From Pseudomonas sp. LS1212 (GTDB lineage: Bacteria; Pseudomonadota; Gammaproteobacteria; Pseudomonadales; Pseudomonadaceae): a stretch of DNA of 64,000 nucleotides. The stretch is from positions 4,168,001-4,232,000 of the forward strand of contig NZ_CP102951.1 of assembly GCF_024741815.1 (NCBI RefSeq). The letters are read 5' to 3'. The notes below the pieces were generated by a model. The model had not been told where the DNA came from. It searched no databases and worked only from the letters and a program-made list of their open reading frames with translations. Each line of letters opens with the position of its first letter. Position 1 is the first letter of the stretch. The translations under genes and the position numbers were made by a program. Below, one piece after another: positions 16,003 through 24,240 of this stretch.

Positions 16003-17094
16003 TTACAGTTGACCCAGGACCGGTGTGGTCACGCGTACGTCGGCGTTCTGGCCACGGTGGCGCAGCAGGTGATCCATCAGGACGATGGCCATCATCGCTT
16101 CGGCGATCGGGGTAGCCCGGATACCGACGCAAGGGTCGTGACGGCCCTTGGTGATGACTTCGACCGGATTGCCATGCACATCGATCGAGCGCCCGGGCGT
16201 GGTGATGCTCGAGGTCGGCTTGAGCGCCAGGTGAGCAACGATCGGCTGGCCGGAAGAAATCCCGCCGAGGATGCCGCCGGCGTTGTTACTGAGGAAGCCT
16301 TCGGGGGTCATCTCGTCGCGATGCTCGGTGCCACGCTGGGCGACACTGGCGAAACCCGCACCGATTTCCACGCCCTTGACCGCATTGATGCTCATCAAGG
16401 CATGGGCCAGTTCGGCATCCAGGCGGTCGAAAATCGGCTCGCCCAACCCCGGCATCACCCCTTCGGCAACCACGGTGATCTTCGCCCCGACCGAGTCCTG
16501 GTCGCGGCGCAGTTGGTCCATATAGGCTTCCAGCTCCGGGACCTTGTCCGGGTCGGGGCTGAAGAATGCATTCTGCTCCACCGACTCCCAGGTCTTGAAC
16601 GGAATCTCGATCGGGCCCAGCTGGCTCATGTAGCCACGGATGCGGATGTCCTGGCTGGCCAGGTATTTCTTGGCGATGGCACCGGCGGCCACGCGCATGG
16701 CGGTTTCGCGCGCCGAGCTGCGGCCACCGCCACGGTAGTCGCGCTCACCGTACTTGTGGTGATAGGTGTAATCGGCGTGGGCCGGGCGGAACAGGTCCTT
16801 GATTGCCGAGTAATCCTTGGACTTCTGGTCGGTGTTGCGGATCAACAGGCCAATGGCGCAGCCCGTGGTGCGCCCTTCGAAAACGCCAGAGAGGATTTCC
16901 ACCTCGTCGGCTTCCTGGCGCTGGGTGGTATGGCGACTGGTACCGGGCTTGCGCCGGTCCAGGTCATGCTGCAGGTCCTGCAGCGACAGTTCGAGCCCCG
17001 GCGGGCAGCCGTCGACAATGGCGACCAACGCCGGGCCATGGCTTTCGCCAGCGGTGGTGACAGTGAACAGCTTGCCATAGGTATTGCCGGACAT
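16003..17094 (-). CDS. aroC: Chorismate synthase
   Basis: A 363-residue FMN-dependent enzyme that makes chorismate from 5-enolpyruvylshikimate 3-phosphate, the last shikimate step. Family signatures GESHGPALVAIVDGCPPG near the N-terminus, GGGRSSARET near residue 125 and the C-terminal RHDPCVGIRATPIAEAM are all intact. GGAG lies before the ATG. It is probably the first gene of a transcript that continues into the MFS and mtn genes. aroA, the preceding pathway enzyme, is at the far end of this window. Confidence 0.97.
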   Translation of the reverse strand: MSGNTYGKLFTVTTAGESHGPALVAIVDGCPPGLELSLQDLQHDLDRRKPGTSRHTTQRQEADEVEILSGVFEGRTTGCAIGLLIRNTDQKSKDYSAIKDLFRPAHADYTYHHKYGERDYRGGGRSSARETAMRVAAGAIAKKYLASQDIRIRGYMSQLGPIEIPFKTWESVEQNAFFSPDPDKVPELEAYMDQLRRDQDSVGAKITVVAEGVMPGLGEPIFDRLDAELAHALMSINAVKGVEIGAGFASVAQRGTEHRDEMTPEGFLSNNAGGILGGISSGQPIVAHLALKPTSSITTPGRSIDVHGNPVEVITKGRHDPCVGIRATPIAEAMMAIVLMDHLLRHRGQNADVRVTTPVLGQL

Positions 17095-17232
17095 GCAGGA
17101 CGCTCCGCGAAATCAGCCTAATTTAACCAAGGCCGCCAGTATACGCAGGCTAACCGGTCAGTTCATCCCTTGCTCCAGCGAACCTTCCTCCGATTGCCGA
17201 GTCCTATGGTCACTCTGACGAATGATGGCTTG

Positions 17233-18195
17233 ATGATGTTGCGGATTGTTACCCTTGCCCTTTTGTTGTGCTGCGGCCTGGCCCAGGCTGCCAGCCCCAG
17301 CGTGCTGCAGCGGCCGATCAGCCTCGACACCGGCAGCGGCGTGCTCAAGGGCAGCTTGCTGTTGCCGCGCTCGAATAGCCCGGTCCCGGTGGTGTTGATC
17401 ATTGCCGGCTCCGGCCCGACCGACCGTGACGGCAACAACCCGGCCGGTGGGCGTAACGACAACCTCAAGCGCCTGGCCCTGCTGTTGGCCAAGAACCAGA
17501 TCGCCAGCGTTCGCTACGACAAGCGCGGGGTCGCCGAGAGTTTTGCTGCCCAACCCGACGAGCGCAAACTCAGCGTGGACGGTTACGTCGCCGATGCCGT
17601 GGCCTGGAGCCGCAAGCTCAAGGCCGACCCACGGCTGGGCCCGCTGATTCTGCTGGGCCACAGCGAAGGCGCACTGATCGCAAGCCTGGCTGCCGCACAG
17701 GTCGACGCCAAAGCCGTCATCTCCCTGGCCGGCAGTGCGCGGCCAATCGACCAGGTGTTGCGCGAGCAATTGCAGGCGCGCCTGCCGCGCCCGCTGCTGC
17801 CACGCGCACTTCAGCTGATCGACAGCCTCAAGGCCGGCCAGACCGACGCCAATGTCCCGGCACAATTGAACGTGATCTTTCGCCCCAGCGTGCAACCTTA
17901 CCTGATCTCGCTGTTTCGCCAGGACCCGGCAGCCGCCTTCGCTCGCCTGAAAATGCCAGCGCTGATTGTCCAGGGGCGCAACGACATCCAGGTCGACGTC
18001 AAGGACGCCCAATTGCTCAAGGCTGCCAAACCCGATGCGGAACTTGCCGTGATCGATGGCATGAATCACACGCTGCGCATTGTCCCCGCTGATCTGAAAA
18101 AGCAGCTGGACTCGTACGACGATCCCGCCTTGCCCCTGGCCTCTGAAATGAGCCGGCGTGTCATTGGCTTTATCCAGGCGTTGCCGGCAACTTGA
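17233..18195 (+). CDS. Exported alpha/beta hydrolase
   Basis: About 320 residues: a signal peptide (MMLRIVTLALLLCCGLAQA) followed by an alpha/beta hydrolase fold. The nucleophile elbow is GHSEGALIAS, the acid is in GRNDIQVD and the His in GMNHTLRIV, which together make a complete triad. An oxyanion segment IAGSGPTDRDGN precedes them. It is probably a periplasmic esterase or peptidase-like hydrolase of unknown substrate. The start is uncertain: ATGs at 17233 and 17236 give the clean signal peptide, while the frame stays open to 17170. Confidence 0.82.
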   Translation: MMLRIVTLALLLCCGLAQAASPSVLQRPISLDTGSGVLKGSLLLPRSNSPVPVVLIIAGSGPTDRDGNNPAGGRNDNLKRLALLLAKNQIASVRYDKRGVAESFAAQPDERKLSVDGYVADAVAWSRKLKADPRLGPLILLGHSEGALIASLAAAQVDAKAVISLAGSARPIDQVLREQLQARLPRPLLPRALQLIDSLKAGQTDANVPAQLNVIFRPSVQPYLISLFRQDPAAAFARLKMPALIVQGRNDIQVDVKDAQLLKAAKPDAELAVIDGMNHTLRIVPADLKKQLDSYDDPALPLASEMSRRVIGFIQALPAT

Positions 18196-18301
18196 GCGTA
18201 TTGGCGCAGAAAACGCCCTCCAGTCCTGGGAATTTTGGCCGATAAGCCAATGCTGGCACTCAGTTCGTTGCCGGCTTGCTGCGCGAAAGAGGATCGCCGT
18301 G

Positions 18302-19093
18302 ATGACTGACGCCCACCCCCAGGACACCGCTGATATCGCTGCCGAGCCCACGGAGCCGCTGGCATTGCCCTGGGCTGACGTTGTGCCCGAGCAATTCCAT
18401 ATGCTGCGCCTGGCACCGTTGCCGACCGACCGCAGCACCGGCGGGCGCCCGCTGCGCTTCGTTCAATATGGCCACGCCGAACGTCACAACAAGGATCACA
18501 GCCTGCTGCGCCTTGCTGTCCAGCTACCGGGGCAGCGGGTTCGCAAGGAACAGAACCATCTGGATATCTGGGTCGACCATCAGACCCACCGCGTCCGTTT
18601 CGGCCCGGACAGCGGCCTGCAGATGGAGCCGCTCAACCGCGGGCTGGGACGTTTCCTGATCGCCCAAGGCGTTATCTGGGCGCAGAAAAAATGGTCGCAC
18701 TATCGCTTCGATGGCGCTGCCTTGCCGAGCAAGGATGGCTTGAACGAGGATACCCGCCTGCGCCGCGACCACGTCTTGAGCAGCCACGGCCTGACCGTGG
18801 AGTACGCTGACCCGCAACACCTCAAGGCACGTTTTGAACACGTTCAGGTCGGCGAGCTGGCCGCGAACTGGAACAGCGAGAAGGTGCAGTTGGTGGAAAT
18901 CCTCGACGCCGCGAACATGCTGCAACAGGCCGACCAGAACCTGTTGGAGCAAGAGATAAAACTGCGCGAGCAGGAAGAACGGGTCAACCAGTACAAGCGT
19001 GAAGACACCGGGCTGCGTTTCACCATCACCTGCCTGGTGGCCTTTGCGGTGTTTCAGGCGGGGTTGTTGATCTGGATTGCGACGCAGCGTTGA
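18302..19093 (+). CDS. Tail-anchored protein with coiled coil, unknown function
   Basis: A 263-residue protein. An acidic, proline-rich N-terminus of about 45 residues is followed by a globular region with several His, Arg and Trp residues. A charged coiled-coil stretch at about residues 205-240 (MLQQADQNLLEQEIKLREQE) leads to one C-terminal membrane helix (ITCLVAFAVFQAGLLIWIAT). The topology is therefore cytoplasmic domain plus C-terminal anchor. AAAGAGGA precedes the start. No known family recognised. It lies between the alpha/beta hydrolase and prmB. Confidence 0.75.
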   Translation: MTDAHPQDTADIAAEPTEPLALPWADVVPEQFHMLRLAPLPTDRSTGGRPLRFVQYGHAERHNKDHSLLRLAVQLPGQRVRKEQNHLDIWVDHQTHRVRFGPDSGLQMEPLNRGLGRFLIAQGVIWAQKKWSHYRFDGAALPSKDGLNEDTRLRRDHVLSSHGLTVEYADPQHLKARFEHVQVGELAANWNSEKVQLVEILDAANMLQQADQNLLEQEIKLREQEERVNQYKREDTGLRFTITCLVAFAVFQAGLLIWIATQR

Positions 19094-19109
19094 ATCAAGG
19101 GGGCCATTT

Positions 19110-19196
19110 AGGGCCTAATCGCTGGCAAGCCAGCTCCCACAAGGTATGTGCACCACCGGACATTGTGGGAGCTGGCTTGCCAGCGATAGGGCCCTA
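19110..19196. repeat. REP pair in inverted orientation
   Basis: TAATCGCTGGCAAGCCAGCT and its inverse flank a 20-bp spacer. The outer bases TAGGGCC / GGGCCCTA extend the symmetry. It lies between convergent genes. Confidence 0.8.
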
Positions 19197-19207
19197 AAGC
19201 CAACCAA

Positions 19208-20116
19208 TCAAACCCGCGAAGCAAACACCCCCTGATGCTGCCGGCACTGCTCGGCCGTCAACATGAACACCCCATGCCCCCCGCGCGCGAACTCCAGCCA
19301 GGCGAAGTCCACTTCCGGGTAGAGCTCCTGGACATGCACCTGGCTATTGCCGACCTCGACGATCAGCAAGCCCTTCTCGTTAAGATGGTCGGCAGCTTCG
19401 GCAAGCATCCGCCGCACCAGGTCCAGGCCATCGTCGCCGCAGGCCAGGCCCAGTTCCGGCTCGTGATGATACTCCTCGGGCATGTCGGCAAAGTCTTCGG
19501 CATCGACATACGGCGGGTTGGACACGATCAGGTCGAACCGCTGGCCCGGCAGCCCGCTGAAACCGTCGCCCTGTACGCCGTAGACCCGTTCCTCCAGACC
19601 ATGTCGCTCGATGTTCTGGTTGGCGACTTCCAGGGCCTCGAACGACAGGTCGGCCAGCACCACTTCGGCATTGGGAAAAACATCGGCACAGGCAATCCCG
19701 ATACAACCGGAACCGGTGCACAGGTCGAGAATGCGCGCCGGCTCGGCGGGCAGCCAGGGCTCGAAGCGCTTTTCAATCAGCTCGCCGATCGGTGAACGCG
19801 GAATCAGTACCCGCTCATCGACGATGAACGACATCCCGCAAAACCAGGCCTCGCCCAGCAGATACGGCGTGGGGACACGCTCTTCGATGCGGCGCTTGAT
19901 CAGCGACTGCAGACGGGCGATTTCATCGTCTTCCAGACGGCAGTCCAAATAGCTGTCGGCGATTTCCCAAGGCAGGTGGACGGCTCCCAGCACCAACAGC
20001 CGCGCCTCGTCCCAGGCGTTATCGGTTCCATGACCGAAAAACAGTTCCTCCTCATGGAAACGGCTGACTGCCCAACGGATGTGGTCGCGCAGGGTGCGCA
20101 GGCGGGAAGTGTTCAC
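19208..20116 (-). CDS. prmB: Ribosomal protein L3 glutamine methyltransferase
   Basis: A 302-residue SAM-dependent N5-glutamine methyltransferase of the HemK/PrmB group. Motif I is LDLCTGSGCIGIA near residue 136 and the catalytic NPPY motif is VSNPPYVDAEDF near residue 205. The helical N-terminal domain (HIRWAVSRFHEEELFFGHG) identifies PrmB rather than PrmC. The start is GTG at 20116 with GGAG six bases upstream. Its substrate is the Gln of large-subunit protein L3. Confidence 0.93.
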   Translation of the reverse strand: MNTSRLRTLRDHIRWAVSRFHEEELFFGHGTDNAWDEARLLVLGAVHLPWEIADSYLDCRLEDDEIARLQSLIKRRIEERVPTPYLLGEAWFCGMSFIVDERVLIPRSPIGELIEKRFEPWLPAEPARILDLCTGSGCIGIACADVFPNAEVVLADLSFEALEVANQNIERHGLEERVYGVQGDGFSGLPGQRFDLIVSNPPYVDAEDFADMPEEYHHEPELGLACGDDGLDLVRRMLAEAADHLNEKGLLIVEVGNSQVHVQELYPEVDFAWLEFARGGHGVFMLTAEQCRQHQGVFASRV

Positions 20117-20304
20117 GGTAGACTCCTTGAAATACGACCTGCAATTCTAACAGCCAAATGCAGGATTTGATCCCCTGAAGCACTGTTTCGGCGTCCTGGC
20201 GAGTGGCTACAGGCCAGTAACCACGCTGCCTGCAACCGAAGCGGTTCACATAAGTGCTCCGGCAGTGGACAATGTCACAAAAGCCCCACTCAAAGGAGCC
20301 CCCG

Positions 20305-20898
20305 ATGCCCGTTCCAAAGACGATGTTCCAACTCAGCGGCCGAGGTTATCCACCGGCCACTCTGAAAAACCATGCCACCCTGGTGATTATCGACGCGCAA
20401 AAGGAATACCTCAGCGGTCCCCTGGCGCTGTCCGGCATGGACGAGGCGGTTGCCAACATCGCTCAGTTGCTGGCTGCCGCCCGCGCTGCTGGTCGTCCCG
20501 TGGTGCATGTTCGCCACCTGGGAACCGTGGGAGGCCTGTTCGACCCTCAAGGCGAGCGCGGCACTTTCATTCCCGAGCTGCAGCCACTGAGCGATGAGCC
20601 GATCGTGGAGAAACGCCTGCCGAACGCCTTCAATGGCACCACCCTGCAAACTCTGCTGGAAAAGGTCGGCCACCTGGACATCATCGTCTGCGGTTTCATG
20701 AGCCACTCCAGCGTCAGCACCACCGTGCGCGCAGCCAAGGACTACGGCTATCGCTGCACCCTGGTTGAAGATGCCTGCGCCACCCGCGACCTGCCATTCA
20801 AGGATGGCGTGATCAGCGCCCTGCAGGTACAGCAGACCGAAATGGCGATCATGGCGGACAACTTCGCCAGCGTGGCACTGACCAAAGATTTGATTTGA
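20305..20898 (+). CDS. Isochorismatase-family hydrolase lacking the usual cysteine
   Basis: A 197-residue isochorismatase-like alpha/beta protein. The family Asp is in VIIDAQKEY near residue 33 and the Lys in VEKRLPNAF near residue 108. In cysteine hydrolases of this family the nucleophile lies in a G-x-x-T-x-x-C-V pattern; here the segment reads CGFMSHSSVSTT, with Ser at the Cys position. It may be an isochorismatase-type enzyme that does not need the Cys, or use an altered mechanism. The start has AAAGGAG eight bases upstream. Confidence 0.8.
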   Translation: MPVPKTMFQLSGRGYPPATLKNHATLVIIDAQKEYLSGPLALSGMDEAVANIAQLLAAARAAGRPVVHVRHLGTVGGLFDPQGERGTFIPELQPLSDEPIVEKRLPNAFNGTTLQTLLEKVGHLDIIVCGFMSHSSVSTTVRAAKDYGYRCTLVEDACATRDLPFKDGVISALQVQQTEMAIMADNFASVALTKDLI

Positions 20899-21030
20899 TT
20901 CGCTGAGGACCGGTGGCACAGGACGGCCGCCCATCCGATTAGCCCCCGGCTACAGGGGTAAATCACCTGATCGCCGGAACCACCTTGCTCCGTTTCGGTC
21001 AAAGGCCCGATATCCATAGAGGAAATCGGA

Positions 21031-21351
21031 ATGAAGTTATCCGATGGTTTCGACGCCAGACGACTGCGCCCGCGTGAACCGCGTAACTGGCGCATGCGAT
21101 TGGGCGCGGCATTTTCTGCCCTGCTGGCAACCCTTGGCGTACTGCTGGCCATGGCCGGCGCCGCCAGCCTGCTTGGGCGCCCGCCGGCGTTGGGCGATCT
21201 CAATGCGAGCCCCGTGGGCGCGGCGCTGATCCTCGTGCTGGGCTTGTTGCTGCTGTATTTCGGGATCTGGTTGTGGCGAGTCTGCAGACGCCGCATGCGA
21301 CGCAATCAGGAGCTCAACCTGGCGCCGCACCTGATGAAAAAACATGACTGA
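21031..21351 (+). CDS. Small two-helix membrane protein
   Basis: A 106-residue protein: basic N-terminus (FDARRLRPREPRNWRMRLG), a first membrane helix at about residues 27-47, a short periplasmic loop, a second helix at about 64-82 (LILVLGLLLLYFGIWLWRV) and a basic tail with CRRRMRRN. Its ribosome site is AGAGGAAA. Family unknown. It lies 56 bases upstream of the Smr gene and may be co-transcribed. Confidence 0.75.
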   Translation: MKLSDGFDARRLRPREPRNWRMRLGAAFSALLATLGVLLAMAGAASLLGRPPALGDLNASPVGAALILVLGLLLLYFGIWLWRVCRRRMRRNQELNLAPHLMKKHD

Positions 21352-21407
21352 GACGGGACTGTCCGTAGAGCGAGTCGCGTAAACTGGACCTCCTAGCGGA
21401 GGCTTAC

Positions 21408-21965
21408 ATGCAAGACGACGATTTTTCCCTGTTCAAAAGCCAGATGCATGGTGTGAAGCCGATCAAGCATGATCGCGCCGACACCGGCAAACCCAAGGCT
21501 GATCGCAAACAGCTGGCCACGTTGCGCCAGGCAGCAACCATTCGCAGCAACGCCACCAACGTTGATGGCCTGTCCGATCAGTTCGTGATCGATGTAGGCC
21601 CCGAAGACGAGCTGCACTGGTCGCGCGATGGCGTCCAGGAAAGCCAGATGCGCAAGCTCAAGCTGGGCCAGATAGGTTTCGAAGGCAGCCTGGACCTGCA
21701 CGGCATGAGCGTCGAAAAGGCCAGGGAGACTCTCTGGGCCTTTCTCGCCGAGGCCACCCGCTTCGAAATTCGCTGCGTACGCGTCACCCACGGCAAAGCC
21801 GTGCGCCTGGACGGCAAACGTCCTATGATCAAGAGTCACGTCAACACATGGCTGCGGCAACATCCGCAGGTGCTCGGCTTCACCTCATGCCAACCCCGTC
21901 ATGGCGGCGCTGGCGCGGTGTATGTGATGCTCAAGCGAACCATGCTCGAAGGTCGTGACGAATAG
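21408..21965 (+). CDS. Smr-domain protein (MutS2 C-terminal-like nuclease)
   Basis: A 185-residue protein with a C-terminal Smr domain (about residues 95-180). The family core LDLHGMSVEKARE and the later HGKAVRLDG and HGGAGAVYVMLKR segments are present. Smr domains act as nicking endonucleases or RNA nucleases in DNA repair and ribosome quality control. The N-terminal 90 residues are charged and probably flexible. GGAGG precedes the ATG by six bases. It is followed directly by folE. Confidence 0.9.
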   Translation: MQDDDFSLFKSQMHGVKPIKHDRADTGKPKADRKQLATLRQAATIRSNATNVDGLSDQFVIDVGPEDELHWSRDGVQESQMRKLKLGQIGFEGSLDLHGMSVEKARETLWAFLAEATRFEIRCVRVTHGKAVRLDGKRPMIKSHVNTWLRQHPQVLGFTSCQPRHGGAGAVYVMLKRTMLEGRDE

Positions 21966-22036
21966 CTTGTGCTTGCAGCGCCGTCACAGCCGCCGTACCC
22001 TTCGCGTTTGCGAAAAAAAACCCCACAGGTAGATCC

Positions 22037-22582
22037 ATGTCCCTGGAACAGCATTACACCGCAATTCTCGGCCAAATCGGCGAGGATGTATCCCGTGAAG
22101 GCCTGCTCGACACGCCCAAGCGTGCCGCCAAAGCCATGCAGTACCTTTGCCGCGGTTATGAACAAACCCTGGAAGATGTCACCAATGGTGCCCTGTTCAG
22201 CTCCGATAACAGCGAAATGGTCCTGGTCCGGGACATCGAGCTGTATTCGCTGTGCGAACACCATCTGCTGCCTTTCATCGGCAAGGCGCACGTCGCCTAC
22301 ATCCCCAATGGCAAAGTGCTGGGCCTGTCGAAAGTCGCGCGGATCGTCGATATGTACGCCCGCCGCCTACAGATCCAGGAAAACCTCAGCCGCCAGATCG
22401 CCGATGCCGTCCAGCAGGTGACCGGTGCACTGGGTGTTGCGGTGGTGATCGAAGCCAAGCACATGTGCATGATGATGCGCGGTGTGGAGAAACAGAACTC
22501 GGCGATGATTACTTCGGTAATGCTCGGTGATTTCCGCGATAACGCGGCGACTCGCAGTGAGTTCCTCAGCCTGATCAAGTAA
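22037..22582 (+). CDS. folE: GTP cyclohydrolase I
   Basis: A 181-residue enzyme that converts GTP to dihydroneopterin triphosphate, the first step of folate synthesis. The zinc and active-site motif is SLCEHHLLPFIGKAHVAYIP (Cys and two His), and the second Cys region is KHMCMMMRGVEKQNS. The length is that of the shorter Pseudomonas homologue. A strong terminator follows the stop codon. Confidence 0.95.
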   Translation: MSLEQHYTAILGQIGEDVSREGLLDTPKRAAKAMQYLCRGYEQTLEDVTNGALFSSDNSEMVLVRDIELYSLCEHHLLPFIGKAHVAYIPNGKVLGLSKVARIVDMYARRLQIQENLSRQIADAVQQVTGALGVAVVIEAKHMCMMMRGVEKQNSAMITSVMLGDFRDNAATRSEFLSLIK

Positions 22583-22597
22583 TCGGCTATTCGAAGA

Positions 22598-22626
22598 AAC
22601 CGGCCTGCCCAGGTCGGTTTTTTTAT
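22598..22626 (+). terminator. Rho-independent terminator of folE
   Basis: Ten-pair stem AAACCGGCCT / AGGTCGGTTT with a GCCC loop, running into seven T. Confidence 0.85.
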
Positions 22627-22645
22627 TGTTTGGAGATTTCCAGCC

Positions 22646-23017
22646 ATGATTGTCAAAGCACTGCGAGTTGGCCTGGGCCAGCTCATTGTCTTCATCGACT
22701 TCATTACCCGCCCGCGCAAGCAGCAGCGCAGCGCTGCGGCCCAGCAGCAGGTCGAACAGGCCGCCAAGGGCCTGACCCTGTATCAGTTCCACGCCTGCCC
22801 GTTTTGCGTGAAGACCCGCCGTACCTTGCATCGCCTGAATGTGCCGGTGACGTTGCGCGACGCCAGGAACAGCGAACAGGACCGCCAGACGCTGCTCAGC
22901 GAAGGCGGCAAGATCAAGGTGCCGTGCCTGCGCATCGAAGAGAATGGCCAGACCACCTGGATGTATGAATCCAAGGTGATCATCGATTATCTGCAGAAGC
23001 GTTTCGCGGCGGCGTAA
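22646..23017 (+). CDS. Membrane-linked glutaredoxin-like protein
   Basis: A 123-residue protein. A hydrophobic or amphipathic N-terminus (about residues 1-25) precedes a glutaredoxin fold (about 43-120) with the active site CPFCVKTRRTL and the cis-Pro loop IKVPCLRI. The C-terminal YESKVIIDYLQKRF is typical of GST/glutaredoxin-like thiol proteins. It is probably a thiol-disulfide oxidoreductase facing the cytoplasm. GGAG lies upstream of the ATG. Confidence 0.85.
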   Translation: MIVKALRVGLGQLIVFIDFITRPRKQQRSAAAQQQVEQAAKGLTLYQFHACPFCVKTRRTLHRLNVPVTLRDARNSEQDRQTLLSEGGKIKVPCLRIEENGQTTWMYESKVIIDYLQKRFAAA

Positions 23018-23021
23018 AAAT

Positions 23022-23146
23022 CTGTAGCCGCTGCCGAAGGCTGCGCTCGCCTGCGCAGCAGGCGTAGGATCTCAAGATCGCCAGGGAGCCCCTGCGGGAC
23101 TCCAGCTGGTGCGCCACTGCGACAGCCTGGCGGCAGCGGCTACAGG
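23022..23146. repeat. Dispersed GTAGCCGCTGCC repeat
   Basis: TGTAGCCGCTGCCGAAGGCT opens the region and the inverse GGCGGCAGCGGCTACA closes it; an internal short palindrome around CTGCGCAGCAGGC lies near the left end. It is related to the repeat at 12829-12934 but the spacer is longer and the arms are less perfect. Confidence 0.6.
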
Positions 23147-23170
23147 TGTCCGTGTCAGCATTTCGGCGTG

Positions 23171-23554
23171 TCAGCGCGGGCAATCCTCGCTGCGGCACTG
23201 GGTATAGTTCTTCAACTGCTGCGCCCGCAGTCGTGTGTGCTCCGCCAGACACTTGGCCTGGATCAACGGCCAGATCGTACCCGAATCCTCGGCTTTCCCG
23301 ACCTGATACAGGCAATCGGCATCGCGAAAGGCGATCCATTTGCGCTGAGAGTCCTTCAAGGCCTGCTGACGGGTCTTGCCCTGTAGAAAGCCCATCTGTT
23401 CCTTGTAGTACTTATTCAGGTCGGCATCGGCCTTGGCCAGGTCATTGCTGGCGCATTGGTTCATGGCCATCTGAGTGGCGTCGCAATCGTCTGCGGCATG
23501 CGCAGCCAAAGGCAACAACGCAGCCAGCGCCAGGCACGGGAAGAGGAAACGCAT
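23171..23554 (-). CDS. Periplasmic LprI-type protein (DUF1311)
   Basis: A 127-residue exported protein: signal peptide (MRFLFPCLALAALLPLAAHA) followed by a DUF1311/LprI domain with the conserved QMAMNQCA pattern and paired cysteines (CDATQ, CAS, CLYQ, CLAE, CRSEDC). LprI in mycobacteria is reported as a lysozyme inhibitor; for Gram-negative members the role is not settled. AAGGAG lies before the ATG. Confidence 0.85.
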   Translation of the reverse strand: MRFLFPCLALAALLPLAAHAADDCDATQMAMNQCASNDLAKADADLNKYYKEQMGFLQGKTRQQALKDSQRKWIAFRDADCLYQVGKAEDSGTIWPLIQAKCLAEHTRLRAQQLKNYTQCRSEDCPR

Positions 23555-23582
23555 AAGTGCTCCTTGCAGGTTTCGTACAGTC

Positions 23583-23610
23583 AAAAACAAACCGGCCACA
23601 AGGGCCGGTT
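23583..23610 (-). terminator. Terminator of the GST gene
   Basis: On the minus strand, AACCGGCC-CTTG-TGGCCGGTT is followed by TGTTTTTG. It lies just past the GST stop at 23627. Confidence 0.75.
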
Positions 23611-23626
23611 CATGGCGCAGTCTAGA

Positions 23627-24229
23627 TCAATCCAGCATCCCGACGTGCCGCGGATGGCTTTCAACACGTTTCAACCAGGTCTGAATCGCCGGATACTCGC
23701 CGAGATCAAACCCACCCTCATGGGCCACGTGGGTGTAAGCGTAAAGCGCGACATCGGCTATCGAGTACTGCTCGCCGACCAGAAAAGGCGTCAACTGCAG
23801 CTGTTTCTCCATGACCCGCAGGGCTTTGTGGCCACGCTTGTGCAGGCCTTCGTACTCGGCCCGGCGCTCTTGCGGCAGGCCAAGGTACAGTTGGATGAAA
23901 CGAGCCACCGCCACATAAGGCTCATGGCTGTACTGCTCGAAAAACTGCCACTGCAGCACTTGCGTACGCAGGCGCGGCTCTTTGGGCAAGAACTCGCTGC
24001 CCTCTGCCAGGAAGTTCAGGATCGCGTTGGACTCCCACAGGCACATGCCGTCTTCAAGCTCCAGCACCGGAATCTTGCCGTTGGGGTTCTTGGCCAGAAA
24101 CGCCGAGGTCTCGGTTTCGCCATTGAGAATATCCACCGCATGCCACTGGTGCGGGATGCCGAGCAGGCTCAGCATCAACTTCACCTTGTAGCAGTTGCCC
24201 GACTGATAATCGCCATAGACTTTGTACAT
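23627..24229 (-). CDS. Glutathione S-transferase
   Basis: A 200-residue soluble GST. The thioredoxin-like N-domain (about 1-78) has the glutathione-binding NGKIPVLELEDG and WESNAIL segments. The helical C-domain contains the N-capping region YSIADVALYAYTHVA. The start has GGGGAGGGGG just upstream and lies 11 bases after the aminotransferase stop, so the two genes are co-transcribed. Substrate unknown. Confidence 0.9.
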   Translation of the reverse strand: MYKVYGDYQSGNCYKVKLMLSLLGIPHQWHAVDILNGETETSAFLAKNPNGKIPVLELEDGMCLWESNAILNFLAEGSEFLPKEPRLRTQVLQWQFFEQYSHEPYVAVARFIQLYLGLPQERRAEYEGLHKRGHKALRVMEKQLQLTPFLVGEQYSIADVALYAYTHVAHEGGFDLGEYPAIQTWLKRVESHPRHVGMLD

Positions 24230-24240
24230 ACCCCCTCCCC

